From Falsiroseomonas sp051860665 (GTDB lineage Bacteria; Pseudomonadota; Alphaproteobacteria; Acetobacterales; Acetobacteraceae), in assembly GCF_051860665.1 (NCBI RefSeq), contig NZ_JBHYDM010000007.1, positions 1 through 64,000 of the forward strand: a DNA stretch of 64,000 nt. Direction: 5' to 3'. Under the pieces are notes generated by a model. That model was not told the DNA's origin and searched no databases. It saw only the letters and a program-made list of their open reading frames with translations. Every line of letters begins with the position of its first letter. Positions within the stretch are counted from its first letter, which is position 1. A program made the translations under genes and the position numbers. Shown piece after piece: positions 25,167 to 34,147 of this stretch.

Positions 25167-26557
25167 GCGGCCTGGCCGAACTCCCGCTGGGCCTGGCCGA
25201 GGCTGCCCGGCTGATCGCGGCGAAGCAGCTTTCGCCGGTCGACCTTGCCGAATGCGCGCTCGCGCGGGCGGAGGAGTGGAACCCGAAGCTGCACGCCTTC
25301 ATCCGCCTGACACCGGATCTCGCCTTGTCCCAGGCCCGCGCCGCGGAGGCCCGGCAGATGGCGGGCACCCTTACAGGGCCGCTGGACGGCATTCCGATCG
25401 GCCACAAGGATATCTACGAGACCGCCGGCATCCCGACGACCGGGCATTCGCGCATCCTGGCCGACCATGTGCCGACCAAGGATGCCGCGGTGGTGCGCGC
25501 CTGGGCCGCGGCCGGCACCGTCACCATCGGCAAGACGGCGACGCATGAATTCGCCTGGGGCGGCCCCTCCTTCGACCTGCCCTGGCCGCCGGCCCGCAAT
25601 CCCTGGGACACCAGCCGCTTCACGGGCGGGTCCTCCACCGGAGCCGGGGCCGCGGTGGCTGCCGGGCTGGTGCTGGGCGCCACCGGAAGCGATACGGGCG
25701 GCTCCATCCGCGGCCCCGCCGGGCTCTGCGGCCTGGCCGGCATCAAGCCCAGCTATGGCCTCTGTTCCCGCGCGGGCGTGCTGCCGCTGGCGCATAGCCT
25801 GGACACCACGGGCCCCATCGCCTGGACGGTGGAGGACTGCGCCCTGCTGCTGCAGGCCATGGCAGGCCACGATCCGGAGGATCCCTCCTCCGCCGATCGC
25901 CCGGCGCCGGACCTGCTCTCCGGCCTCGGCGGCGGCGTGCGCGGCCTGCGTATCGGCCTCATCCGCCACTTCCACGAGCAGGACCTGGTCGCCAGCCCCG
26001 CCGTCCGCGCCGGCGTCGAGCACCTGGCGGAGGTGCTGCGCGCCGAGGGCGCCATCCTGTCGGAGGTCACGCTGCCGCCGCTGCTGGATTTCCACGCCGC
26101 CGGCTGGCTGATCCTGATGTCGGAAGCCCATGCGGTGCATGAGCCCTGGCTCCGCACCCGCTTCCACGACTATGGCGAGATCCTGCGGGAAAGGCTGGCC
26201 CTGGCCGCCCTGGTCTCCGCGCCGGACTACCTGCAGGCGCAGCGCCAGCGGCGCAGGCTGTGCCAGCAGGTCGCCGCGGTGATGGAGGGGGTGGACCTGC
26301 TGCTGACCGCGGCACAGCCGGCGGAGGCGCCGCCGATCGACCGCGTGAGCAAATTCGCCAGCCTGGAATCGCCCGGCCTGACCATTCCCTTCAACCTGAC
26401 CGGCCAGCCGGCGCTGGCCGTCTGCACCGGCTTCGGGGAGGGCGGGCTTCCGGTCGGCGCCCAGCTCATCGGCCGACCCTTTGCGGACGCCACGGTGCTG
26501 CGCGCCGGCCATGCCTTCGAGCGTGCCACCGGCTGGCGGGCCCGCCGCGCCGCATAG
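25163..26557 (+). CDS. Amidase-signature enzyme (AtzE/GatA-like)
   Basis: A 464-residue amidase-signature hydrolase with the full Ser-cisSer-Lys triad: Lys82 in GIPIGHKDIYE, the cis-Ser in FTGGSSTGAG (157-158) and nucleophile Ser181 in GSDTGGSIRGPA. Downstream blocks PSYGLCSRAGVLPLAHSLDTTGPIA and TIPFNLTGQPAL are typical. The GTG start at 25163 overlaps the AtzG-like stop by four bases. With that partner the enzyme most likely hydrolyses a small amide such as a biuret- or carboxybiuret-like compound, but the substrate is not shown by sequence. It is not a complete GatCAB, because gatB is absent. Confidence 0.88.
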   Translation: MSGLAELPLGLAEAARLIAAKQLSPVDLAECALARAEEWNPKLHAFIRLTPDLALSQARAAEARQMAGTLTGPLDGIPIGHKDIYETAGIPTTGHSRILADHVPTKDAAVVRAWAAAGTVTIGKTATHEFAWGGPSFDLPWPPARNPWDTSRFTGGSSTGAGAAVAAGLVLGATGSDTGGSIRGPAGLCGLAGIKPSYGLCSRAGVLPLAHSLDTTGPIAWTVEDCALLLQAMAGHDPEDPSSADRPAPDLLSGLGGGVRGLRIGLIRHFHEQDLVASPAVRAGVEHLAEVLRAEGAILSEVTLPPLLDFHAAGWLILMSEAHAVHEPWLRTRFHDYGEILRERLALAALVSAPDYLQAQRQRRRLCQQVAAVMEGVDLLLTAAQPAEAPPIDRVSKFASLESPGLTIPFNLTGQPALAVCTGFGEGGLPVGAQLIGRPFADATVLRAGHAFERATGWRARRAA

Positions 26558-26560
26558 CCC

Positions 26561-28645
26561 CTACGGCAGCACCAGATCCCCCGGCGCCAGCCCTTCGCGG
26601 ATCTCGACCCCGCCGGGGGTGCTGATGCCGAGGGTGACCGGCACCACCTCCTCCCGCCCGCCGCGGCGCACGCGCACCATGCGGCCGCCGGGCCCGCCCT
26701 GGATGGCGAAGGGCGGCAGCACCAGCGCGTCCGGCTTCTCGTAGATGATGATGGACAGGCTGGCGGACATGCCGACGGCCAGCATCCGCCGCTGCTCCGG
26801 CGAGAGACCCTCCACCGCCACCGCCACGGGGAAGGTCGGCATGCCGCCGCGGCTGCTGGCCTCGCCGCCGGCCTGGGCGGCCACGCTGGTGACGCGGCCC
26901 TCCAGCACCAGGTCGCCGAAGGCGTCGCCCGTCACCGTCACCTTCTGGCCGATGCGCACCTTGTTCACGTCGATCTCATCCACCGTGGCGCGCACCTGGA
27001 AGGTCTCCAGCGCGCCCAGGGTGAACATGGTCTGGCCGCGCTGCACGCGCGATCCGGGCTCGATGGTCTCGGCGCGGCGGCCGCCCGGCGCTTCGGGCGG
27101 CATCAGCACCACGCCGGCGACCGGCGCCCGCACGGTGGCATTGGCGAGGTCCGCCTCCAGCTCCCGCACCTTCACCTCGGCATTGGCGAGTTCCAGTTCG
27201 GCGATGCGCAGCGTCTGCTCGTCGCCGCGCGCCAGCGTCGCCTCCAGGTCGTTCTCGGCCGCCTGCACCTGGATCTGCTGGTTGCGCTGCTGCTGCACCA
27301 GGGCGCGATGCTCATCCGCCGCGATGATGCCGCGGGAGAGCAGCATGCGCGTCTGCGCCACGCGGGCGGTGATGTCGGATTGTTCCAGCCGCGCCTGCGC
27401 CACGGCGCGGCGGGCGCGCGCCACCTCGAAGCCCGTCGTCCAGCCGCGCAGCTCCGCCACGCGCTGGCGGGCGCGGATCTCCGCGCTGCGGGCATCGCGC
27501 AGCCGCACCTCGACATCGTTCAGGTCCAGTCGCAGCAGTGGCTGGCCGCGTTCCACCTGGCTGCCGTATTGGAACAGCCGTTCCTGAACCAGCCCGTCGA
27601 AGGGCCCCACCACGCTGACCATCGAGCCCGCATCCAGCATGCCGACCACGGCGATGCGGGAGGAGATGGGTGTCGGCGCCAGGGTGATGGGCGGCATGCC
27701 GCCGGCATTCGCCTCCGGCGCGCCGCTCCAGCCCGTGGGCAGCGGCAGCCAGGCATAGGCGCCGGTCGCCAGCAGCAGCAGCGCCACGCCGGCCGCGCCC
27801 CCAAGCCGTGCCAGGCGGATCCGGCGCTGCGTCTCCTGCATGCGGATCGCGCCCTGCTCCAGCTGCAGATAGGCGGTCTGCAGCTTGCGGTGCTGCTCGG
27901 CCAGGTCGCGGCTCAGCGCCGCTTCCGCCGCCGCCAGGCGCTCGCTCTCGGTGACATCGGTCAGGGTCGCGGTCAGGCCGAGCCGCCCGGCCTGTGGCCC
28001 GACGCGCAGCCGATAGGCGCGGCTGCTGACGGCCAGGCGCCGCCCGGCGAAATCCACCACCTGGCGCGGCGGCGGCACCTCGGCCGAAACCGGGGCCAGC
28101 AGCGCATCCAGCAGCGCATCGGCACTGCCATCCTGCGGCAGCAGGGCGGCGAGCGTCGCACCCGGCGCGCTGGCCGCATCCAGGCCGAGCATGGCGGCGG
28201 CGGTGCTGTTCAGCGTGGTGACGGCGCCATCGCTGCCCAAGGCCAGCACGCCATCCGCCAGCCCGTCCAGCGCCGCCCCGAAGCCGAGCTGCAGCCGGTC
28301 GTGGCTTTCGCGCAGCGCGAGGTCCGCCGCCGCGCGCGTGGCCAGCAGCGCCAGCCCCTCCCGCTGCGCCGGTGCCAGCTCCCGCGGCGCCGGATCCTGC
28401 AAGACCAGCACGCCGAGCGGCCGGCCGAGGGCATCGCGCAGCGCCAGGCCGGCGCAGAAGCCCGGGCAGCCCGGCACCAGGCGCAGGCCGGGTTCGGCCA
28501 GCGCCTCCGCCCATGCCGCGGCCAGGGCGGGCTCCACCGGCGGCTGCAGCAGGATGCGCCCGCTGGCGCAGCCGGTGAGCGTGGCGGCGAGCCGGCCGAA
28601 ATCCTCGGCCAGCGGCGCGCCCTCGGCTTGCAGGGGTCCGTCCAT
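26561..28645 (-). CDS. Efflux adaptor (HlyD/MacA type) fused to N-terminal GAF/PAS-like sensory module
   Basis: About 694 residues. Residues ~1-115 resemble a GAF domain (LRDALGRPLGVLVLQDPAPREL...LALLATRAAADLAL). Residues 118-235 form a PAS domain (ALDGLADGVLALGSDGAVTTLN, ending LTATLTDVTESE). A coiled coil (236-279), one TM helix (~281-301) and a complete periplasmic adaptor follow: the barrel-sandwich half QERLFQYGSQVERGQPLLRL, a long helical hairpin, TVRAPVAGVVLM, beta-barrel QVRATVDEIDVNKVRIGQKV and a membrane-proximal domain. Adaptors normally start with a short signal or TM, so a cytoplasmic sensor in front is unusual. The ATG overlaps the tolC-like stop by one base. Confidence 0.87.
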   Translation of the reverse strand: MDGPLQAEGAPLAEDFGRLAATLTGCASGRILLQPPVEPALAAAWAEALAEPGLRLVPGCPGFCAGLALRDALGRPLGVLVLQDPAPRELAPAQREGLALLATRAAADLALRESHDRLQLGFGAALDGLADGVLALGSDGAVTTLNSTAAAMLGLDAASAPGATLAALLPQDGSADALLDALLAPVSAEVPPPRQVVDFAGRRLAVSSRAYRLRVGPQAGRLGLTATLTDVTESERLAAAEAALSRDLAEQHRKLQTAYLQLEQGAIRMQETQRRIRLARLGGAAGVALLLLATGAYAWLPLPTGWSGAPEANAGGMPPITLAPTPISSRIAVVGMLDAGSMVSVVGPFDGLVQERLFQYGSQVERGQPLLRLDLNDVEVRLRDARSAEIRARQRVAELRGWTTGFEVARARRAVAQARLEQSDITARVAQTRMLLSRGIIAADEHRALVQQQRNQQIQVQAAENDLEATLARGDEQTLRIAELELANAEVKVRELEADLANATVRAPVAGVVLMPPEAPGGRRAETIEPGSRVQRGQTMFTLGALETFQVRATVDEIDVNKVRIGQKVTVTGDAFGDLVLEGRVTSVAAQAGGEASSRGGMPTFPVAVAVEGLSPEQRRMLAVGMSASLSIIIYEKPDALVLPPFAIQGGPGGRMVRVRRGGREEVVPVTLGISTPGGVEIREGLAPGDLVLP

Positions 28646-30099
28646 CACCGCTCGTTCAGGCTGATGCGCCAGGTCTCGAGCGTGGTGCCCAGCACCTGGT
28701 CCATCGCCGTCAGCGCATTGAGATAGGCGATCACCGCGGCCAGCTCCGCGCTTTCCGCCTGCTGCAAGGCGGACTGGAAGGAGACCACCTGGAAGTTGCT
28801 GGACCGCCCGGCCTGCAGCTTCACCAGCTCCGCCGCCAACTGCTGCGCCGTCAGCTCCCGCGCGCGGCGGGCCAGCTGCGCCTGGCGGCGCTGCGCCTCG
28901 ATGCCGCGAACGGCATTCTCCGTCTGCTGGCGCAGCTGGTCGCGCGCCTCCTCGACCTGCACCTCGGATTGCCGCAGCGCGACCGTCGCATTCACCTCCT
29001 GCTGCTCCCGCGACAGGCCGCCGATCGGGATATTCACGCGCAGCCCGATGTTGAAGTCGGACCGCACGGTGGACAGCGCGCCGATCGTCTCCAGCACCTG
29101 GGACCGAAGCGCCTGCTGCCCGGCACCGGCGACGATGGACACGTCCCAGAGCCGCTGGTTGCGCGCGATGTCGAGGTTGATGCGGTTGATCTCGATGGTC
29201 AGCATGCGCGACAGATAGGCCGGCTGCTGCGCATAGGCCGTGGCCAGCGCCCGATCCAGGTCGATGCGCACCGCGGGGGCGGAGGGACGTTCCGAGGCCC
29301 AGATGCGGGAGGAAGGGTCGACGCCCATCAGCACCAGCAGCGAAAGCCGCGCGGCTTCCCCGCTGTTGCGGGCGCCGATCAGTTGCAGCTCCTGCTGCGC
29401 GATGCTGGCCTCGGACTGGATCAGTTCCACCTCCGCCAGCCGGCCGGCCGCGATCAGGGCGCGGTTCACCTCCACCAGGTCGCGCGCGCGCCGCAGGCTT
29501 TCCTCCGCGATGCGCGTCTGTTCCTGCGCCTGCAGCAGCGCGCGATAGGCGACGATGATCTGCGAGATCTGGTCGATGACCTGCGCCTTCAGCCGCAGCT
29601 GCGCGCCCTGTTCGGAAATGCGCGCGATTCGCCGCGGCGCCATGGCATAGTCGATGCCGCCGCCGGCCAGCAGCGGCTGTTCCACCTGGAATCCGATCTC
29701 GGAGGGGCCCTGCGGCGTCTGGCCGCGCACATTGGTCTGCGCCGCCAGCCAGGACATGGTGAAGCGCGCCCCGGTCGGCGTATCCACGCTGACCACGGGG
29801 CCGAGCGAAAGCTGCGTGCTGTTCACCCCGGCATTGCGCTGGCGCGTCGCCTCCGCCGCTATGGTCAGGCGCGGGGTGAAGCTGTCCTCCGCCACGCGCA
29901 GGGCGAAGCGGTCCGCGATGCGCTGCAGGTATTCGCCGCGGATGCCGCGATTGTTGCGCAGGCCGAGGAAGACCGCCTCCGGCAGCGTCAGCGCCACGGC
30001 GCCTTCGGGCGGCCGGGGCTGCGCCCGGGCGGGGGCACAGAGCAGGCCCAGCGCCACCACGACCCCGAGCACGGGTCGGCTCAAGAATGATAGCCTCAT
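28645..30099 (-). CDS. TolC-family outer-membrane efflux protein
   Basis: A 484-residue outer-membrane channel with a signal peptide (LSRPVLGVVVALGLLCAPARA). The duplicated TolC helical-barrel pattern is present: LTLPEAVFLGLRNNRGIRGEYLQ, VEQPLLAGGGIDY, then FNIGLRVNIPIGGLSREQQEVNAT and LVKLQAGRSSNFQVVSFQSALQQAE. The ATG at 30099 is placed directly before the signal; a longer in-frame start at 30198 would add 33 basic residues. It is coupled to the sensory adaptor gene downstream, while the matching ATPase and permease genes lie on the same strand just upstream. Together they make a MacAB-TolC-like exporter. Confidence 0.9.
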   Translation of the reverse strand: MRLSFLSRPVLGVVVALGLLCAPARAQPRPPEGAVALTLPEAVFLGLRNNRGIRGEYLQRIADRFALRVAEDSFTPRLTIAAEATRQRNAGVNSTQLSLGPVVSVDTPTGARFTMSWLAAQTNVRGQTPQGPSEIGFQVEQPLLAGGGIDYAMAPRRIARISEQGAQLRLKAQVIDQISQIIVAYRALLQAQEQTRIAEESLRRARDLVEVNRALIAAGRLAEVELIQSEASIAQQELQLIGARNSGEAARLSLLVLMGVDPSSRIWASERPSAPAVRIDLDRALATAYAQQPAYLSRMLTIEINRINLDIARNQRLWDVSIVAGAGQQALRSQVLETIGALSTVRSDFNIGLRVNIPIGGLSREQQEVNATVALRQSEVQVEEARDQLRQQTENAVRGIEAQRRQAQLARRARELTAQQLAAELVKLQAGRSSNFQVVSFQSALQQAESAELAAVIAYLNALTAMDQVLGTTLETWRISLNER

Positions 30100-30345
30100 C
30101 GCCGCGCGGGATGCTTTCCCGTGACCGGGAACCGCCCCAGCTTCGACCTGCCTTGTCACTCGGTCGACCCTCTTCTTCGCGCCGTGCAGTGAGTGCACAA
30201 CTATCTCATCCGGAAGGTCATCAAGTCCATGCGTTCCGTCCTGCCGCCGCCTATGGCGCGGATCGCCACAGCCGATTTGCCGGTGCCCGCGGACTGGGCC
30301 ACCCTGCGGCGCATGATTCGATCCTGGGGTGGAACCTTGCGGAAG

Positions 30346-30552
30346 ATGCGCTGGATGATCTGCTCGGCGGCGCTGCTGGCCGGCTGCGGCACGCCGGAGG
30401 TTTTGCGGCGGCCGCCGGATGCCGCCAGCATCGACCGCAGCGAGACCCTACCCATGCCCGCCATCGCGCTGCCCACCGGGGAACCGCCGATCACCCTGCC
30501 CGAGCCTACTCCGCCCGTAATGCCTCGATTGGATCCAGCCGCGATGCCATGA
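30346..30552 (+). CDS. Small proline-rich lipoprotein (putative)
   Basis: A predicted 68-residue lipoprotein: MRWMICSAALLAGCGTPEV has a short hydrophobic stretch and a clear lipobox (LAGC). After the Cys it is Pro/Ala-rich (LPTGEPPITLPEPTPPVMP). It lies on the + strand between the efflux permease and tolC genes of the opposite strand. Its last 47 bases overlap the 3' end of the permease, which encodes the conserved RLDPIEALRAE tail, so part of its sequence is constrained by that gene. The start could be further upstream (ATG at 30193). No homolog recognised. Confidence 0.42.
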   Translation: MRWMICSAALLAGCGTPEVLRRPPDAASIDRSETLPMPAIALPTGEPPITLPEPTPPVMPRLDPAAMP

Positions 30553-31675
30553 CGGCGGGGTAGAAGCCGAAGAAGATCCCGACCGCGGCGGAGACGCCGG
30601 CGCCGAGCGGCACCGCGGTGGGCGAGAGCACGAATTCCCAGCCCGAGAGCCAGGCGAAGAACCAGGCGCCGCCGATGCCGAGGAAGATGCCGATGATCCC
30701 GCCGGCCACCGAGAGGATCACCGCCTCCGCCAGGAACAGCGTGCGGATATCGCCGGGCTCGGCGCCGATCGCGAGTCGCACGCCGATCTCGCGCCGTCTT
30801 TCGGCAATGGAGACCAGCATGATGTTCATCACGCCGACCCCGCCCAGCGCCAGCGCGATGGCGCCCACCGCGCCCAGCAGCAGGGTGAAGAGCTGCATCT
30901 GGTTCTGCATGCCCGCGATCAGCTGCCGCGCCGATTGCACGGTGAGCCGCTGGTCGCGGATCTTGGGGGCGAAGTAGCGCTCGATCTGGTGGACCGCGGC
31001 CTCCGCCTCCGCATCCGGCCGGATCCGCGCGATGGCCATGGACAAGGCGGGGTTCGCCATGATGCGGCGGACATTCGGGACCGAGACAAACAGTGTCGTG
31101 TCGATATCCACCGGCATCATCGGGCTTTGCAGCACCGGCTCCAGGATGCCGATCACGGTGAAGACATAGCGCCCGATCCGCAGGTTGGAGCCGACGCCGA
31201 CCGGCGCATAGGACGTCGACAATTGCTGCGCCATGCCATGGCCCAGCACGGCATAGAGCTCGTAGCGATCGAGGTCGGAGATGAAGCGGCCGGCGCGTGG
31301 GCGGAGGCGGGAGACGCTGGCGAAGGCGGCGGTGACGCCGAGATGCGAGCCATAGGCCGCAGTCCCCTCATGCAGCACGCTGCCGCCGCCGATCACGAAG
31401 GGTGCCACCTCCGTCACCATCGGCACCTCCTGCGGCAGCGCCTCGACATCCGCGAGTGCGAAATTGCCGAGGCCGCTATCGGCATCGAGGCGCAGCGTCA
31501 GGATATCCGTGCCCAGCTGGCGGAACTGGCGGATCGTCTCGTTGCGCGCGATGGCGCCGACATTGAGCATGGCGATCACCGCCGCCGCCCCGATCACGAT
31601 GCCGAGCAGCGCCAGCGCGGACCGCTGGCGAGAGGCCAGCAGATTGGCCACCGCCTCCGCTGCCACCCGCTTCAC
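30506..31675 (-). CDS. MacB-type ABC efflux permease
   Basis: A 389-residue FtsX-like permease without a fused ATPase. TM1 follows LASRQRSALALLGIVIGAAAVIAML. The large periplasmic domain spans ~60-265, and three C-terminal helices start at LFTLLLGAVGAIALALGG. The conserved IMLVSIAERRREIGVRLAIGA loop and C-terminal FYPAVMASRLDPIEALRAE are hallmark MacB segments. The GTG at 31675 overlaps the ATPase stop by four bases (GTGA). It works with the upstream ATPase and, by inference, with the TolC-like and sensory adaptor proteins encoded downstream. Confidence 0.9.
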   Translation of the reverse strand: MKRVAAEAVANLLASRQRSALALLGIVIGAAAVIAMLNVGAIARNETIRQFRQLGTDILTLRLDADSGLGNFALADVEALPQEVPMVTEVAPFVIGGGSVLHEGTAAYGSHLGVTAAFASVSRLRPRAGRFISDLDRYELYAVLGHGMAQQLSTSYAPVGVGSNLRIGRYVFTVIGILEPVLQSPMMPVDIDTTLFVSVPNVRRIMANPALSMAIARIRPDAEAEAAVHQIERYFAPKIRDQRLTVQSARQLIAGMQNQMQLFTLLLGAVGAIALALGGVGVMNIMLVSIAERRREIGVRLAIGAEPGDIRTLFLAEAVILSVAGGIIGIFLGIGGAWFFAWLSGWEFVLSPTAVPLGAGVSAAVGIFFGFYPAVMASRLDPIEALRAE

Positions 31676-32349
31676 GAGGGCCTCGCCTCGGTCAGCACGC
31701 CCTGCGCCAGCACCACCTGGCGCTCGCATTGCGCGGCAACGCCCGGGTCATGCGTGATGATCAGGATCAGCACGCCGAATTCGCGCTTCAGCTCCAGGAA
31801 CAGGTCCATGATCTCCTGGCTCACCTTGGGGTCCAGCGCGCCGGTCGGCTCGTCCGCCAGCACCACGCGCGGCTCCCCCACCAGGGCGCGGGCGATGGCG
31901 ACGCGCTGCTTCTGCCCGCCGGAGAGCATGGCCGGCATATGTTCCGTCCGCTCTCCCAGGCCGACGCGCTCCAGCATCGCCAGGGCGCGGCGCCGCGCCT
32001 CGGCCTCCGGCGTGCCGCGATACATCAGCGGCAGCGCCACGTTGCGCCAGGCATTCAGCCGCGGCAGCAGGAAGAAGGACTGGAAGACGAAGCCGATCAG
32101 CCGGTTGCGCAGCCGCGACAGCTCCCGCGCCTCCGCCTTCAGCACGTCCTGGCCATCGATGCGGTATTGCCCGGCGGTCGGCTTGTCGAGCAGGCCGATG
32201 ATATTCATCAGCGTGGTCTTGCCGGAGCCGGAGCCGCCCATGATGGAGACCAGCTCCCCCGCCGCCACGGTCAGCGACAGGTTGCGCAGGATGTGCATCT
32301 CGCCCGGGCCGACGCGGAAGGATCGGCCGATATCGACCAGTTCAAGCAT
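31672..32349 (-). CDS. MacB/LolD-type ABC efflux ATPase
   Basis: A 225-residue ABC ATPase. It has Walker A GGSGSGKTTL, a Q-loop in GFVFQSFFLLPRL, signature LSGGQKQRVAIARAL, Walker B VVLADEPTGALD and an H-loop IITHD, giving the LolD/MacB/FtsE subfamily pattern. It is first in the minus-strand run ATPase, permease, TolC-like, adaptor, and couples by GTGA overlap to the permease. Candidate substrates of this class include macrolides, peptides and siderophores; none is indicated here. Confidence 0.92.
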   Translation of the reverse strand: MLELVDIGRSFRVGPGEMHILRNLSLTVAAGELVSIMGGSGSGKTTLMNIIGLLDKPTAGQYRIDGQDVLKAEARELSRLRNRLIGFVFQSFFLLPRLNAWRNVALPLMYRGTPEAEARRRALAMLERVGLGERTEHMPAMLSGGQKQRVAIARALVGEPRVVLADEPTGALDPKVSQEIMDLFLELKREFGVLILIITHDPGVAAQCERQVVLAQGVLTEARPS

Positions 32350-32399
32350 GGGCGCAGGCTAGACCGGGCGGCCGCGCAGGGAAACGCCGCGCCAGGGGA

Positions 32400-33488
32400 T
32401 CAGCGCGCCGCCGCGCCGGTCGCCGGCCAGTCCCAGCTCGGGAAGCGCAGCACAGGGATGCGGGCGATGGCCAGTGTGCGGTCCTCCACCGTCACCGGCA
32501 CCTCGATCTCGGTCGCGCCGGTGGGGCCGGGGCGGGAGAGCAGCGGCAGCATGATGCGCGCCGTGCCCGCCGCCCGCCGGCCGACCAGCCCGGCGTCGGT
32601 CAGCGCCTGCAGCGCCTGGCTGGCGCCGGTCAGCCGCAGCGTGCCGGCGCCCATCGGCTGCAGCGCCTCGTCCAGCGCCAGCGTCGCGGCGGCGGCCAGC
32701 TCCGCCGGGCCCCAGCGGATGGAGAGTTGCCGCAGCTCCAGGGACCCGCCGCCGTCGCGCCAGGCCGCCGCCCGCCGCGCCGGCTCCCGCCCCGGCGGCA
32801 CCGGCCCGCTGAGCGCGGCCTCCGCCGCCAGGGCCTCGATCCGGCGGCCGAAGCCGGCGGCGGCATCGGCGGCCATGGGCAGGTCGATCGCCTCGGCATA
32901 GAGGTCGAGCAGCAGCGCCGGCTCATCCTCCGTCGCGGTGGAGGAGGTGGTGGCCGAAAGCCGGGCCGACGCCACCTCCACCGGGCCGCCGGGGCTGGAC
33001 AGGCGCAGCCGCTCGGCCAGCACCTCCGCCTCCCGCGGCGGGGTATCCTCCTCCAGCGGCACAAGGGCGACCAGCTGGTCCGCCGCGAAGCGCCATTCGC
33101 CGCCGGCCAGGCGCAGGCGCTGCGCACCGGGCATCTCCACCCGCAGCCGCCGCAGCCGGGGCAGGGTGACCCGCAGCACCACGCGTTCCGACTCCAGCAC
33201 CAGCCCGCCGGGCAGGGTGGCGCCGCCCCCTTCCAGCCGCACCGCGCCGAGGGTCAGCGTGGCCGAGAGCGGCCAGCCGCCGCGCACCGGCGTCGCATGC
33301 TCCACCCGCCAGCCCTGCGCCCGGCGGATCTGCACCCAGGTGGCGAGGCCGGCCTCCAGCTGGCTGGCCATCAGCTGCCACAGCACCGCATGGCCGGCAC
33401 CGAGCGCCACCAGCAGCAGCAGGGCGCCAAGGGCGAGGCGGGGCCCCAGGGGGCGCGGACGGGGCGAGGCGGGGGTTTTCAAGAGCAT
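32400..33488 (-). CDS. DUF2125-family periplasmic protein
   Basis: A 362-residue protein with an N-terminal TM or signal anchor (LGPRLALGALLLLVALGAGHAVL) and a long beta-rich region of the DUF2125 type: QIRRAQGWRVEHATPVRGGWPLSATLTLGAVRL and then repeated amphipathic strands. AsmA-like DUF2125 proteins are common in alphaproteobacteria, but their function is unknown. I chose ATG 33488 because it sits at the membrane anchor; longer in-frame starts run into proline/arginine-rich sequence antisense to chaC. It ends 50 bases upstream of the ABC ATPase gene. Confidence 0.75.
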   Translation of the reverse strand: MLLKTPASPRPRPLGPRLALGALLLLVALGAGHAVLWQLMASQLEAGLATWVQIRRAQGWRVEHATPVRGGWPLSATLTLGAVRLEGGGATLPGGLVLESERVVLRVTLPRLRRLRVEMPGAQRLRLAGGEWRFAADQLVALVPLEEDTPPREAEVLAERLRLSSPGGPVEVASARLSATTSSTATEDEPALLLDLYAEAIDLPMAADAAAGFGRRIEALAAEAALSGPVPPGREPARRAAAWRDGGGSLELRQLSIRWGPAELAAAATLALDEALQPMGAGTLRLTGASQALQALTDAGLVGRRAAGTARIMLPLLSRPGPTGATEIEVPVTVEDRTLAIARIPVLRFPSWDWPATGAAAR

Positions 33489-33598
33489 CCTGGGCGGGGA
33501 TATAGCGCGAAGCGGCCCCCCCGTGCAGGCGTTCTCCCATTTCCTCCGCCGACCCTTCCCTGCTGCCCCCCTCCGCGCCGCCGCTGCATGACGGGGCG

Positions 33599-34147
33599 AT
33601 GTGGGTCTTCGGCTATGGCTCGCTGATCTGGCGGCCGGGCTTTGCCCATGCCGGCAGCCATCCCGCCCTGCTGGGCGGCTACCATCGCCGCTTCTGCCTG
33701 TGGTCGCATCGCTACCGCGGCACGCCGGAGGCGCCGGGCCTGGTGCTGGGGCTGGACCGCGGCGGCGCCTGCCGTGGCGTGGTCTACCGGGTCCCGGCGG
33801 CGGAGGCCGCCGCCGTGCTGCGCTACCTGGACGACCGCGAACTGCCGGATGGGGCGGAGGTGGTCTATCATCGCCGGGTGCTGCGGGTGCGCCGGCTGGA
33901 TGCGCCGGGCAGCCCGCCGGTGCCGGCGGTGACCTACGTGGCCAATCGTGCCTGCCGGCTTTACGTGCGCGACCTGGCGGAAGCGGCGGCGGCGCGGGCC
34001 ATCGCCCAGGGGCGGGGGCAGATGGGGGCGAACCGCGACTATCTGCTGAACACGCTGCAGCACCTGGCCGAGATGGGGGTGCAGGACCGCGGCCTGGCGC
34101 GGCTTGCGGCGCTGCTGCCGGCGGAGTCCGGTCCACAATCGGAATGA
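33599..34147 (+). CDS. ChaC-type glutathione-specific gamma-glutamylcyclotransferase
   Basis: A 182-residue ChaC-family protein. It begins with the family signature VFGYGSLIWRPGF and has GYHRRFCLWSHRYRGTPEAPGLVLGLDRGGACRG, YLDDREL (catalytic Glu region) and a C-terminal GANRDYLLNTLQHLAEMGVQD. ChaC enzymes cleave glutathione to 5-oxoproline and Cys-Gly. Length is typical. It is divergent from the DUF2125 gene and convergent with plsC across 267 bases. Confidence 0.92.
   Translation: MWVFGYGSLIWRPGFAHAGSHPALLGGYHRRFCLWSHRYRGTPEAPGLVLGLDRGGACRGVVYRVPAAEAAAVLRYLDDRELPDGAEVVYHRRVLRVRRLDAPGSPPVPAVTYVANRACRLYVRDLAEAAAARAIAQGRGQMGANRDYLLNTLQHLAEMGVQDRGLARLAALLPAESGPQSE

Noticed and set aside
25163..26557. 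GatA of a glutamyl-tRNA amidotransferase
   Set aside because: No gatB or gatC neighbours; the small upstream partner fits AtzG, and the overall sequence fits stand-alone amidases.
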